The notes below the pieces were generated by a model. That model was not told the origin of the DNA. It worked only from the letters and a program-made list of their open reading frames with translations, and did no database searches. A stretch of 64,000 nt of DNA, from positions 2,170,001-2,234,000 of the forward strand of contig NZ_JACHIS010000001.1 of NCBI RefSeq assembly GCF_014203365.1. Direction: 5' to 3'. A program made the translations under genes and the position numbers. Below are positions 54,661 to 63,138 of this stretch, piece after piece (position 1 is the first letter of the stretch; the number at the start of each line of letters is the position of its first letter). The stretch comes from Actinoalloteichus hymeniacidonis (GTDB lineage: Bacteria > Actinomycetota > Actinomycetes > Mycobacteriales > Pseudonocardiaceae).

Positions 54661-54855
54661 AAGTTGTTAATCATAGCGGAGGTGCGTGTGCCTGCCGAGA
54701 CATCGGATACCGATCCGATGGTGCGATTCATCAGGCCACCACCTCATCGGTTCGAGCGTCGACGTGGTGGCACTCTAACCAAGGAGACCGGCTCCGCGGG
54801 CGCACTGCCCGCCCGCTGGCACGAGGCCCCCCGAGTGCATGCCGACTCGTCGGAC

Positions 54856-55471
54856 TCAGTCGAGGTCCCGTGCCCGTGCCGAAGCCTCCACATCCAGATA
54901 TCCGGCGCTGACCCGCCAGAGCGCATCGGCCACCGGTTCGAGTTTCCCCGGCTTGAAGCGGCGGTCCTCGTAATGCCGGGTCCGCTCCCCGAGCGCGGCC
55001 AGGCTCACCGCGAGCTCGGCGTCCACCCGATCCCGGTACTCCTGTGCGGGGGGCCGCGACGGGCCGGATCTCCGAGCCCCGACCGGCCCGCAGTGCCTCC
55101 AGCGCATCCTGGCGGATGCCGTCGTCCGCGTTCCACAACAACACCGGTCGGTCGATCCGGTGATTCCAGACCGGGGCATGCTTCGAACGCCAGCGGGCGA
55201 TGACAGGGCTCTTCGCCAACCTCGTCGCGTTGGACCAATGCTGCGCGCCGCTCGGTTCGTCGAGCCACGGGATCGCCTCGACGGGCCGGTCGACGACCAA
55301 CGCCACGGCAACCGCGTCGAGATCCCGCTGCGCACCGAGGACGTCGCCGAAGGCCCACAGCTCTTCGACCCGGAGCGGGAAGATCGAGGTCGGCTTGGTG
55401 ATCATGTCGGCGCAGGTCTGTGCGAGCGTCTCCAGATGCCACACGGCGCGGGTCCATTTCACGCAGGCCAT
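54856..55471 (-). pseudogene. Frameshifted conserved actinobacterial gene (DUF7711-like)
   Basis: Two frames together encode one protein. The 5' part (start ATG 55471) runs MACVKWTRAVWHLETLAQ through LWAFGDVLGAQRDLDAVAVAL and PVLLWNADDGIRQ. The 3' part, in another frame, gives QEYRDRVDAELAVSLAALG, RRFKPGKLEPVADALW and ends at 54856. The switch falls at a run of six G (55048-55053, plus strand). Removing one base restores a single frame of about 204 residues like other actinobacterial members (recalled as DUF7711, unverified). Either a real recent mutation or a sequencing error. Function unknown. Confidence 0.75.
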
Positions 55472-55556
55472 CCTGCCGGACGGCGATGTGATCGGTCGCC
55501 GTCGCATCCTCAGGAGCAATGCCGAAGCGATGGGCGGTGCCGGGGTCCCCTTCGCA

Positions 55557-56687
55557 TCAGTCCCGACGCCGACGATCACCATGCCGTCGCACCGCGACCG
55601 AGGTCGCGGGCGTACCCGCTTCCTCGCCGGTCTCCTGCTCCGCTTTGTGCAACCGGGTCCACATTCCTTCTCGGCCGGCTCGTCTACCCTGGGTGCCCAT
55701 CACCCAGCCGGGCGGCCAGCTGTGGGCGCGTCCGTCGTCGGTTCGGGCCCAGGCCTCCTTACACGAGGTGACGGTGCACAGCACTCGATCGAACCGGCTG
55801 CCGCCGTCGAAAGAGGCCTTGTCGAAGGTCACGGCGCCTACGAAGGCGGTTTCGACGAAGACGGCGTTGCTGGTGAACCGCGCCTTGGTGAACCACGCCT
55901 CGCCCGCGAAGACCGCATCGTCGAACCGGGCATTGCCGGTGAAGACGGCATTGGAGAAATCCGCCTGATGTAGAACACAACCGACGAAGTCGAAGTTGAT
56001 CAGATTGGCTCGGTTCAGATCGAGATCGAACCTGCCCGGCCAGTGCCGGGGATTCACCATCGCGGTGGCGGCCGAGCCATCGGCCGCTCGCAGCCGGTCG
56101 GCGAGCAGTCGTTGCGCGGTCAACCGGACCACGCGTTCCTGCGCGCGTTCCTCGTCGTCGGCGAGCTGTTCGGCTGTGGGGTTCTCCGGCATCGAACCGG
56201 GTTCCCGAAACGGCATCCGAAGGTAGGAGCACAGTAGGTCGATCACGGTTTGCCGGTGTTCGGGATTCCCATCGCCGAGCCGGTCGAGAGCTTGGAGCGC
56301 CCCCAATCGCACCGGTGCCTTTTCCGAGCCGAGCTGTTCGACGGCTTTGAGTTGTAGTTCGGTCACGCGACGCTCGGCGGCATCGAACCGATTCTCCTCG
56401 GCGACCGCCTCGGTGGAGCGTTGCCGCCGGACCGCCAACAGCAGGGCGAACACGGCCCCTACGCCGCCCGCCGCCGTCAGCCCGGTGCGCACGGCCTCGT
56501 TCTGGGCGGTGACGCGATCGTTGCCGGTGAGAGTCTCGGCGCGCTGCCATTGCCAGCCGCCGAGCCCGATCCCCACCGACAGCACGACCACAGAACACAG
56601 ACCGACGACCCACCACGACAACGGCCGTAAGCGGCTCCTCCGGCGACTCGGGGTCGCAGCACGTGCAGGGATCATTCCCAGGTTCAC
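55557..56687 (-). CDS. Membrane protein with pentapeptide repeats
   Basis: 376 residues. Two N-terminal transmembrane helices (about 22-45 and 68-86), a soluble helical segment (95-190; ENRFDAAERRVTELQLKAVEQLGS, split by charge) common in actinobacterial pentapeptide proteins, then pentapeptide repeats (about 220-300; NRANLINFDFVGCVLHQADF, AVFTGNARFDDAVFAGEAWF). The C-terminal tail is basic. The repeat forms a right-handed beta-helix, usually a protein-binding surface. Function unknown. Confidence 0.82.
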   Translation of the reverse strand: MNLGMIPARAATPSRRRSRLRPLSWWVVGLCSVVVLSVGIGLGGWQWQRAETLTGNDRVTAQNEAVRTGLTAAGGVGAVFALLLAVRRQRSTEAVAEENRFDAAERRVTELQLKAVEQLGSEKAPVRLGALQALDRLGDGNPEHRQTVIDLLCSYLRMPFREPGSMPENPTAEQLADDEERAQERVVRLTAQRLLADRLRAADGSAATAMVNPRHWPGRFDLDLNRANLINFDFVGCVLHQADFSNAVFTGNARFDDAVFAGEAWFTKARFTSNAVFVETAFVGAVTFDKASFDGGSRFDRVLCTVTSCKEAWARTDDGRAHSWPPGWVMGTQGRRAGREGMWTRLHKAEQETGEEAGTPATSVAVRRHGDRRRRD

Positions 56688-56716
56688 CCCGCCATTGTCG
56701 CGCGGTGCTGGGGCGG

Positions 56717-57310
56717 TCAGTTCGTCAGATCCACCGTGACGCCACCGGAGAACGGCGAATCGTGCAGCTCGATCGCGACCGGTTGCGCGTCAACGGGCAT
56801 ATCGAAGACGAGGGTGCCCTCGACGGTGTTCCCGGGGTTGATGTTGTTCAGGAAGGTGTCATTACCCCTGAGGCTGATGACCGCCGCACCGGTATCGGCA
56901 TCGAATCTCCGGCCGTTCTCGTCGATCAGCACCTGATTGCTGTCGGCGAGGAGCTGCGCCTCGTCGCCGATGTTGCCGACGGTCAGGTGGACCAGCACAT
57001 ATGCCCCTTGGGCGACCGATTCGGTGTAGTCACTGCCGATGCTGGCCACGCCCGACTCCACCTCGCGCACCGAGAATTCGAAGGATCCGTCGCGAACCGT
57101 GGAACCGATGCCCACCTGCGCCGTCGCATCGACGCCTGCCCCGAACGCGGGGTCGATCTCACCGGGGCCGTCGTTCTCTTCGGTACCGAGGCCGAGAATC
57201 GCGCCGACGAGGACGAGGCCCACCACGATTCCGACGGTCAGCGGCAGGATGCGCCGTTTGCGGCGTGGTGGCTGGGGAGTGGGCGTGGCGGGGTGCGGAT
57301 ATGCGTGCAT
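56717..57310 (-). CDS. DUF4352-type membrane-anchored protein
   Basis: 197 residues from the ATG at 57310 with GGAG upstream; longer frame rejected. Short Pro-rich cytoplasmic start, one transmembrane helix (about 20-42, ILPLTVGIVVGLVLVGAIL), an acidic linker, and a DUF4352 immunoprotective/telokin-like Ig fold outside (SFEFSVREVESGV, LVHLTVGNIGDEAQ, EGTLVFDMP). Such proteins sit on the outer membrane face of actinobacteria; role unknown. It ends 30 bases from the pentapeptide gene. Confidence 0.83.
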   Translation of the reverse strand: MHAYPHPATPTPQPPRRKRRILPLTVGIVVGLVLVGAILGLGTEENDGPGEIDPAFGAGVDATAQVGIGSTVRDGSFEFSVREVESGVASIGSDYTESVAQGAYVLVHLTVGNIGDEAQLLADSNQVLIDENGRRFDADTGAAVISLRGNDTFLNNINPGNTVEGTLVFDMPVDAQPVAIELHDSPFSGGVTVDLTN

Positions 57311-57725
57311 CGCAAGGATCTCCTGTGGTGACGGCCTACGCGGTTCGCGTGCGGTGTGTCTGACGAGTCGGCGTGCACCGAGACCTACGGCGAAGCGGCA
57401 CTCTCTCGATCGCGAGGCGCGACACTCAGCCACTCGTGCCCGGCGCACATCGGGAACAACACACCACCGGGAATGCCCGTACCACCGGAAAACCGGGACA
57501 ACGCGGAAGTCCGCTGCTTGGTTCGGGCGGATATCGCCGACTCGGCTCGAAGCCCTCGCGATCGGTCGGCCGCCATCGCCATTCCACTCACGAACCCTCC
57601 CCGCGTTCCACAGTGGATCGCGGAAATTCACCACCCCGCCCTAGTCTCGGTCCGTTGAGGTTTCGCGAGTTCGGTGGCCGACCACCCGACGGAGGCCGCC
57701 GGACAACGAAGATCACGGAGGCGAC
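57311..57725. other. Divergent intergenic region
   Basis: 415 bases between the DUF4352 gene and the PI-PLC-like gene. Short antisense frames have no ribosome sites. No clear promoter hexamers or palindromes seen. Confidence 0.4.
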
Positions 57726-58820
57726 GTGTTCACTCACCCGGTACCACCGATCAGACGGTTATCGGCGACGACCCGGCGCGTAACGGCGTTCACTGCGGCT
57801 GCGCTGACTGCGGCGACGATGATGACGGCGGCCCTGTCGGGTTCGGCACTGGCCGAGTCGGATCAGGTCGAGACCCGTGCATTCACCGGTTCGACCGCCG
57901 TGGGCCTGCACAATGCCTACGAGAAGAGCGGATTCCCGTACCTGGCCGACGTCCTCGACTCGGGTGCGGCACTCATCGAGCTGGATGTGTGGACGGACGA
58001 GCTGCTCGGAACCTGGCGGGTCAGCCACGAACTGTTCGGCGCCAGTAGCAACTGCGTGGGCGCCAGTGATGCGGGCGGCCTGCGCACCGGAGATCGCGAT
58101 CAGGACCTCATCGGCTGTCTGGACGACATTCGAGCCTGGCGGAGTGTCAACCCCGGCCACCGTCCGATCGTGTTCAAGATCGAGATGAAGGACGGCTTCT
58201 ACGACCGGGGCGGCATGGGCCCGGCGGCCTTCGACGCCTTGGTGGCCGACCGACTCGGTGACGCCGTGTTCACCCCGGCCGACCTGCTGGCCCATGCGGG
58301 CGGTGCCGCCGACCTCGAGCAGGCGGTTACCACAGCGGGCTGGCCGAGCCGTGACGAGCTGGCAGGCCGGGTGTTGATCGAGCTGATCCCCGGCACCTTC
58401 GAGCAGGGCAACCCCTTCGACACCCTGTGGACGGACGAGGAATACTCGCGGCACCTGCGCGACCTGGCCGCCGCAGGCGAACTCGCCAGCGCGCAGGCGT
58501 TTCCGGCAGTCCTCGGTGCCGAGGCAGGCGACCCCCGCGAGCGTTATGAGGACACCAGCCTTCGCCCGTGGTTCGTCGTCTACGACGGCAGTGCCAACGC
58601 CTACGTCACCGGCGGAATCGACACCGGGTGGTACCGCGAGCGGAACTATCTGCTGATCATGACTGCGGCCCACGAGGTCGCCCCCGCGATCGACTCGGTG
58701 GCCCCCGACGAGCAGGCGGCCTTGGACCGTGTCGCGCAGCTCGCCGAGGCCGACGCCAGCATCATCACCAGCGACTGGCGTTCCTCGACGCTGCTGTCCA
58801 CCGTGGTCCCACGAGGCTGA
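57726..58820 (+). CDS. Secreted PI-PLC-like phosphodiesterase
   Basis: 364 residues. Signal peptide with cleavage near ALA-E (about 43). TIM-barrel phospholipase C-like fold of the Ca2+-dependent PI-PLC type: His62 in GLHNAYEK, Glu85 and Asp87 in LIELDVWTD, His101 in RVSHE, later FKIEMK and SDWR. These supply the two catalytic histidines and metal ligands. Likely cleaves a phosphodiester lipid outside the cell. Single gene with a strong terminator 14 bases after its stop. Confidence 0.85.
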   Translation: MFTHPVPPIRRLSATTRRVTAFTAAALTAATMMTAALSGSALAESDQVETRAFTGSTAVGLHNAYEKSGFPYLADVLDSGAALIELDVWTDELLGTWRVSHELFGASSNCVGASDAGGLRTGDRDQDLIGCLDDIRAWRSVNPGHRPIVFKIEMKDGFYDRGGMGPAAFDALVADRLGDAVFTPADLLAHAGGAADLEQAVTTAGWPSRDELAGRVLIELIPGTFEQGNPFDTLWTDEEYSRHLRDLAAAGELASAQAFPAVLGAEAGDPRERYEDTSLRPWFVVYDGSANAYVTGGIDTGWYRERNYLLIMTAAHEVAPAIDSVAPDEQAALDRVAQLAEADASIITSDWRSSTLLSTVVPRG

Positions 58821-58834
58821 TCGTCGTTGAGCCT

Positions 58835-58865
58835 GTGGCCCCGCTCGATCAGCGAGCGGGGCCAC
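58835..58865. terminator. Bidirectional terminator
   Basis: Perfect 13-bp stem GTGGCCCCGCTCG (58835-58847) with 58853-58865, loop of 5 bases, in the 66-base gap between two convergent genes. Confidence 0.85.
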
Positions 58866-58886
58866 GGTCTCACGCCGGGGAGTCCG

Positions 58887-59552
58887 TCAGGGCTTCTCGA
58901 AGTGCTGGTAGTCCAGGGGAGTGGTCCAGAAGCCGCCCCAGTCCCAACCCGCGTCGGCGAAGCTGCGCTCCACCACGTCACCGGCATGGATCATGCCGGG
59001 AAGGTCCTGGTCCCGGTCGACGAAGGGCGCACCGCTGGGCGGCAGCACGGTACCGCTCGAACTGACGTACGGATTCTGCACCGGATTGATATCGATGGCC
59101 TTGCCGTAGGAGTGGTTGGACCAGCCACCACCGCCGGTGATCGGCCGACAGTTGAACGCCGAGGTGTTGTTCGCGGCCATCGAGGCGTCATCGTCGGCGT
59201 CGTACTTCTCGACGGTCTCGACCCGCTCGATCGGGAATCCGCTGCGGTAGAGCTTGACGAAGATCTCGCCCACCTCCCGCGCGACGTCGGCGTGCACGAT
59301 GATCTCGCCCCGCTTGGTCACCCCATCGAAATCGACGTGCGGGAAACCGACCAGCCGCAGGTCCTCGGGCCCGACCGGACAACCCTCCCGGTAACTGGCG
59401 CCGAGACGCTGCGCGGTGACCGGCGAGATCTCGATCACGGATGACTCTCCCGTTCTCTCGGTGCTCTGGTGCGCGGCGGCGGGCAAACCGGCCGAGGCGA
59501 GCATGCCGAGACCGGCCAGGGCCATGACTGCGGAACGTGCTGTCTTGTTCAT
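58887..59552 (-). CDS. Secreted M15-family peptidase (D-Ala-D-Ala carboxypeptidase-like)
   Basis: 221 residues with a signal peptide (to about AAAHQ, residue 29). Zinc ligands of the M15 fold: His147 and Asp154 in SNHSYGKAIDINP and His217 in DYQHFEKP near the end. The pattern matches VanY/endolysin-like enzymes that cut peptidoglycan stem peptides. Single gene at the edge of the low-GC island that follows. Confidence 0.87.
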   Translation of the reverse strand: MNKTARSAVMALAGLGMLASAGLPAAAHQSTERTGESSVIEISPVTAQRLGASYREGCPVGPEDLRLVGFPHVDFDGVTKRGEIIVHADVAREVGEIFVKLYRSGFPIERVETVEKYDADDDASMAANNTSAFNCRPITGGGGWSNHSYGKAIDINPVQNPYVSSSGTVLPPSGAPFVDRDQDLPGMIHAGDVVERSFADAGWDWGGFWTTPLDYQHFEKP

Positions 59553-59601
59553 ACCCGTTACACCCGCGCCGGCGGGGCAAGGTTGCCCGGGCTCGAGGAT
59601 T

Positions 59602-59820
59602 TCATCCTGAGGTGAAGATCATCTTGCTTAGTTGCACCGAGGGCGGTAATGGCACCCCCGGTGCGAGTTTCCTGGTTGGGATCCTGGATTCTGTATTCTG
59701 CAGCTCGTTCGATTGTCCTTCTTTGCTGGTCGTGTACCAATGTAATGTTCCATTGCTATCAACTGCCCAGCTGTCTGTATCGGACGCTCTGGTATGCTCC
59801 GGTATTCGATCTGTTGTCAC
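59602..59820 (-). CDS. Small ORF coupled to the mCpol gene
   Basis: 72 residues starting with GTG at 59820, which overlaps the stop of the upstream SAVED-mCpol gene (GTGA). The product is polar (DSWAVDSNGTLHWYTTSKEG) with no membrane segment or known motif. The exact stop-start overlap suggests translational coupling, but the codon bias in this AT-rich island is too weak to prove coding. If real, it is the only candidate second component of the system. Confidence 0.35.
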   Translation of the reverse strand: MTTDRIPEHTRASDTDSWAVDSNGTLHWYTTSKEGQSNELQNTESRIPTRKLAPGVPLPPSVQLSKMIFTSG

Positions 59821-61430
59821 CGACCCATGCTTGTTATATTTTTTCCTGATGTCTTAGAAATCCTCAAGCCCATAAAGGCGCTTCGTGCGTCGATGCCCCA
59901 TCCGCACGATAAGCTAAGTGGGTTCTGAAGCCGAATCTCATCCAATTTTTCCTGGAAGGAGGAAATGGAGCTCGCCTTAATTCCGAAGATGGCGCTGTCG
60001 CCTCCTGTTGAGAGAAGCTCGACGCCAGGAATTGTTCCTATTGAATGGAATGCGAAAGCCAGTTCTGAGCTGACTGATTCGCTGTATGTAATGGCACTCT
60101 TCAGCTCTCCCGAAAGTAGGTGTGACTCCATTGGTGACCCGATGTTGTCGCCATCGACAATGGCTACAAAGTCTGGGTTTGGTGTGATCGACACCTTCGG
60201 TTTTGGGCTATTTTGATTAGTTGCGCTGTTTTTCCAGGGGACTAATCTACTACCTTGAGGGAAGATCGCCCCGGCTGCGAACGCGACAATGGCGGGCCCC
60301 TTGAGGAATAATCTCACGGGAACTTCCTCGGTGCCATACAGCCTTCGTGATACCGCAGCTCTCCTCTTGTTGAGGTACCTAAGGAACTCGTGGCCCTGGC
60401 CGTTCGTCAGTAGGTCCTCCAGGAGTTTTGAATTGAGGGAGAACGCAATGGCATTATCGCATAAATCGTCTTCCTTTATATCATAATTGTGCGGCACGCG
60501 GCCGGATGCGGCGCCAACGAACAAACAGCGGTACGCCTCAATTTCTTGGCATTCGGGTTGGTTGTCAGAATTCTTTTTAGGGCTTCTTCGTGTTTCTTCG
60601 TTTCCCTCTTTCAGTTCCTGGTTGGATGCTCTTTTTGGATCTCGCTCCCTATCTCCATTCGATGTAGCTGGATCTGTTTCCTGGTGGACATAGATCAGGA
60701 TGGCTAGTTTTCTCAGCCGGGCGGATCCGTCTCTTGCTGTCCGATCGTGTAGAGTATGTATTGTTTCATCGATTGAGCCCGATCCCTTGAAGTCTATTTC
60801 TCCTAATTTGGCCAGTCTGCCTATGTCGATCTCGTAGATCTCTCTTTTTTGCCTTCGTATTGCCAGGTATCGAACTGCTGGCGAAATTCGCCATTTTCCG
60901 GGCAAGTTCCCGTTCAGGTCGTGCAGTCCATCGGTGTCTACGCTGAACTGCTTGGTGAAATGCGCGCCCATTGCAAAGGCGTCTTCTAGTTGAGAGTACA
61001 GGTAAAAGTAAAGTGTTGAAGCCATGGCCGGATTGATTCGTGTTTTCCTTAGATGGTGTTGAATTGTTTTCACCATCCATTCAGCGCGCCGTTTGGCGTC
61101 ATCCGCATACTCGGGGTTGTCTGGTCCGGCCATGAACCAATCTATATGTTCCTCGGACATCCTCTTGTTTACAAGGAGGATATTGCTGTCTTTGGGGTCA
61201 CCTTTCCGTTGGGGGATGTGAATGAAGACTCCAACGCCAGATTTGCGTGCCATCTTGTTCCAGATCAAGAATGCTACAACGCCGGCGGTTGCCCATCCGG
61301 CGACCAGCGCTCTCCAGTCGCCGAAATAAATAAGTAGATCCGGAATGGCTCCGCCGACCAGGACAACGGACAGCCAGAAGGTGAGCTGCCTTAGCTCAAA
61401 CCCCCAAGGCAGCGGTCTATTTTTCTGCAC
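59817..61430 (-). CDS. One-chain 2TM - SAVED-like - mCpol protein, predicted nucleotide-signalling defence protein
   Basis: 537 residues if started at the GTG at 61430, where AGGAG is too close, so the exact start is uncertain. Two transmembrane helices (about 15-36 and 41-58). A SAVED-like sensor domain (about 65-400) ends with the diagnostic VRLFLKGPAIVAFAAGAIF. A minimal CRISPR polymerase domain (about 418-532) has the metal motif DGDNIG (426-431), GGDS (476-479) and the closing GWGIDARSAFMGLRISKTSG. mCpol relatives make cyclic dinucleotides in Panoptes-type defence, and 2TM-SAVED proteins are pore-forming CBASS effectors. Here synthase and effector are fused. The gene sits alone in an AT-richer island, a sign of transfer. 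The charged linker 252-295 is disordered. Confidence 0.8.
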   Translation of the reverse strand: MQKNRPLPWGFELRQLTFWLSVVLVGGAIPDLLIYFGDWRALVAGWATAGVVAFLIWNKMARKSGVGVFIHIPQRKGDPKDSNILLVNKRMSEEHIDWFMAGPDNPEYADDAKRRAEWMVKTIQHHLRKTRINPAMASTLYFYLYSQLEDAFAMGAHFTKQFSVDTDGLHDLNGNLPGKWRISPAVRYLAIRRQKREIYEIDIGRLAKLGEIDFKGSGSIDETIHTLHDRTARDGSARLRKLAILIYVHQETDPATSNGDRERDPKRASNQELKEGNEETRRSPKKNSDNQPECQEIEAYRCLFVGAASGRVPHNYDIKEDDLCDNAIAFSLNSKLLEDLLTNGQGHEFLRYLNKRRAAVSRRLYGTEEVPVRLFLKGPAIVAFAAGAIFPQGSRLVPWKNSATNQNSPKPKVSITPNPDFVAIVDGDNIGSPMESHLLSGELKSAITYSESVSSELAFAFHSIGTIPGVELLSTGGDSAIFGIKASSISSFQEKLDEIRLQNPLSLSCGWGIDARSAFMGLRISKTSGKNITSMGR

Positions 61431-61696
61431 TCCTGACGGCCTCTCTGTGCTAACCCGGGATCAGACTGAGCAAGGAATTTATCACCAGGTTTGAGTACTC
61501 TGCGAGTGTTTGCAGATCTTGTCGCGTCAGGGCGGTTGGTTCGGGTGTCCTGGATCTATGGAGTGCCCTTGGTTGGTTGCGCCGCTCGGGTAGACGTTTG
61601 CGGTGATCGGGTTCACAACGCCGCTCTCTTGACCTCCACAATGGTCGAGGTTTCAAGCTGGTGGTGAATCACCGCAGAGGAATCTGGAGCAGCGCC
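61431..61696. other. Upstream region of the mCpol gene and of sodA
   Basis: 266 bases shared by two divergent genes. A minus-strand frame ending at 61450 closes with TRQDLQTLAEYSNLVINSL, 20 bases before the mCpol start; it could be the end of a short leader gene but its beginning is unclear. No promoter is assigned. Confidence 0.3.
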
Positions 61697-62326
61697 ATGG
61701 CCCGTTACGTACTTCCCGACCTCGACTACGACTACGCGGACCTTGAACCCGCTGTGTCGGGTGAGATCAACGAGCTTCACCACAGCAAGCATCACGCCGC
61801 CTATGTCACCGGCGCCAACGACACGATCGACAAGATCGCGGAGGCCAGGGACAAGGGCGATTTCAGCTCGATCGTCGGCTTGCAGACGACCTTGGCCTTC
61901 CACCTTGCCGGACACTCGCTGCACCTGGTGTGGTGGAAGATCTTGAGCCCCAACGGTGGCGACAAGCCCACCGGGGAGCTGGCCGCCGCGATCGACGAGC
62001 ACTTCGGCTCCTTCGATGGCCTGCGCGCACAGCTCAGCGCAGTCTCGGCCTCCATCCAGGGCAACGGTTGGGGTGTGCTGGCCTGGGACCCGGTCGGTGA
62101 GCGGCTGATCACCCAGCAGCTCAAGGACCACCACTCCAACTTGGCGATCACCACCACCCCGCTGCTGGTGTTCGACATCTGGGAGCACGCCTACTACCTG
62201 CAGTATCGCAACGTCAAGGCCGACTACATCGCGAAATTGTGGGACGTCGTGAACTGGGCCGAGGTCGAGCGCCGGTTCGTCGATGCCCGGGCCGGCCGCA
62301 ACGGTCTGTTGTTGCCTGCCTCCTGA
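61697..62326 (+). CDS. sodA: Superoxide dismutase (Fe/Mn type)
   Basis: 209 residues from the ATG at 61697, preceded by GGAG. Metal ligands: His in LHHSKHHAAYV (first), His in AFHLAGHSLH, and Asp/His in DIWEHAYYLQYRN. Converts superoxide to hydrogen peroxide and oxygen in the cytoplasm. Fe versus Mn use cannot be decided by eye. Single gene with a terminator behind it. Confidence 0.95.
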   Translation: MARYVLPDLDYDYADLEPAVSGEINELHHSKHHAAYVTGANDTIDKIAEARDKGDFSSIVGLQTTLAFHLAGHSLHLVWWKILSPNGGDKPTGELAAAIDEHFGSFDGLRAQLSAVSASIQGNGWGVLAWDPVGERLITQQLKDHHSNLAITTTPLLVFDIWEHAYYLQYRNVKADYIAKLWDVVNWAEVERRFVDARAGRNGLLLPAS

Positions 62327-62345
62327 TCGAGGGCGGGTTGCGGGT

Positions 62346-62383
62346 GGTGGATCGGCGCCCGACTGGGGGTGCGCCGATCCACC
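62346..62383. terminator. Bidirectional terminator after sodA
   Basis: 13-bp perfect stem (62346-62358 with 62371-62383), loop of 12 bases, between convergent genes. Confidence 0.85.
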
Positions 62384-62445
62384 GCTCGATTGCCTTTCAA
62401 CGCCGCTTCCCGTCAGCGGTCAGACAGCCATCGCAGTGGGTGCCC

Positions 62446-63138
62446 TCACGCGGTGCGGATGGGCGGTGGCCATGGGAGCGAGGGGACCCGGCCGCCGGGA
62501 TCCGAGGCCCGTTGGGCGGACGCGATGCTCGTCTCGACCTGTGAGACGGTCTCGCGCTTGCCATAACCCGGAGTCTCCGGTTCGATTCGCCAGCTCTCGG
62601 CGAGCGCGCCGACATCGACGACGTCGAAACCGAGCCGGTCGATCAACTCCGTCGCCTCGGCGCGTGCCGCGGCATCGTCGGCGGCGATCGCAATCGCGCG
62701 GCGATTCGCAGTGCCCGCAGGACTCGCGTCGGTGCTGATCTGGTCGGCCGGGATCGCGTTGAACGCCTTGACGACCTTCGTCGTCCGCCAGTGTGCCGCC
62801 TGCAGCTCGGAGCTGGTCACCGAGTTGTTGTCCAGTTCCGCGATGCGGCCGTCGCGCTGCGGGTAGTAGTTGTTCGTCTCGATGACGGTCTTCCCGGCCA
62901 ATGCCTCTGCGGGAACCGTCTGATAGTCCTTCAGCGGGATGCTCACCACGACGATGCGCGCGGCGGCCGCTTCGAGCGTCGTCCCAGCTCGCGCCGTACC
63001 GCCGAGTTCGGCGACCAGTTCGCCGAGTGTCTCCGGCCCCCGTGAGTTGCTGACCAGTACGTCGTAGCCTCGGGCTGCCGCGAGCCGCGCCAAGCCGCCG
63101 CCGATGTTCCCCGCTCCGATGAAACCGATGTCGGTCAT
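62446..63138 (-). CDS. NADPH-dependent F420 reductase-like NAD(P)-binding protein
   Basis: 230 residues. N-terminal Rossmann loop GFIGAGNIGGGLARLA, then SNSRGPETL and SIPLKDYQTVP, as in F420H2:NADP oxidoreductase (Fno/NpdG) and related predicted reductases. C-terminal extension ends in a Pro/Arg tail. Upstream lie three palindromic operator-like sites, so it is probably repressed by a TetR-type regulator not present intact here. The cofactor partner is unproven. Confidence 0.82.
   Translation of the reverse strand: MTDIGFIGAGNIGGGLARLAAARGYDVLVSNSRGPETLGELVAELGGTARAGTTLEAAAARIVVVSIPLKDYQTVPAEALAGKTVIETNNYYPQRDGRIAELDNNSVTSSELQAAHWRTTKVVKAFNAIPADQISTDASPAGTANRRAIAIAADDAAARAEATELIDRLGFDVVDVGALAESWRIEPETPGYGKRETVSQVETSIASAQRASDPGGRVPSLPWPPPIRTA

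Noticed and set aside
59817-61430. Type III CRISPR Cas10 gene
   Set aside because: Only a minimal palm domain is present; HD, Zn and D4 parts are missing and no cas genes or repeats are nearby.
59602-61640. Integrated mobile element with attachment sites
   Set aside because: The stretch is AT-richer, but I see no flanking direct repeats, transposase or integrase, so only a transfer origin is suggested.
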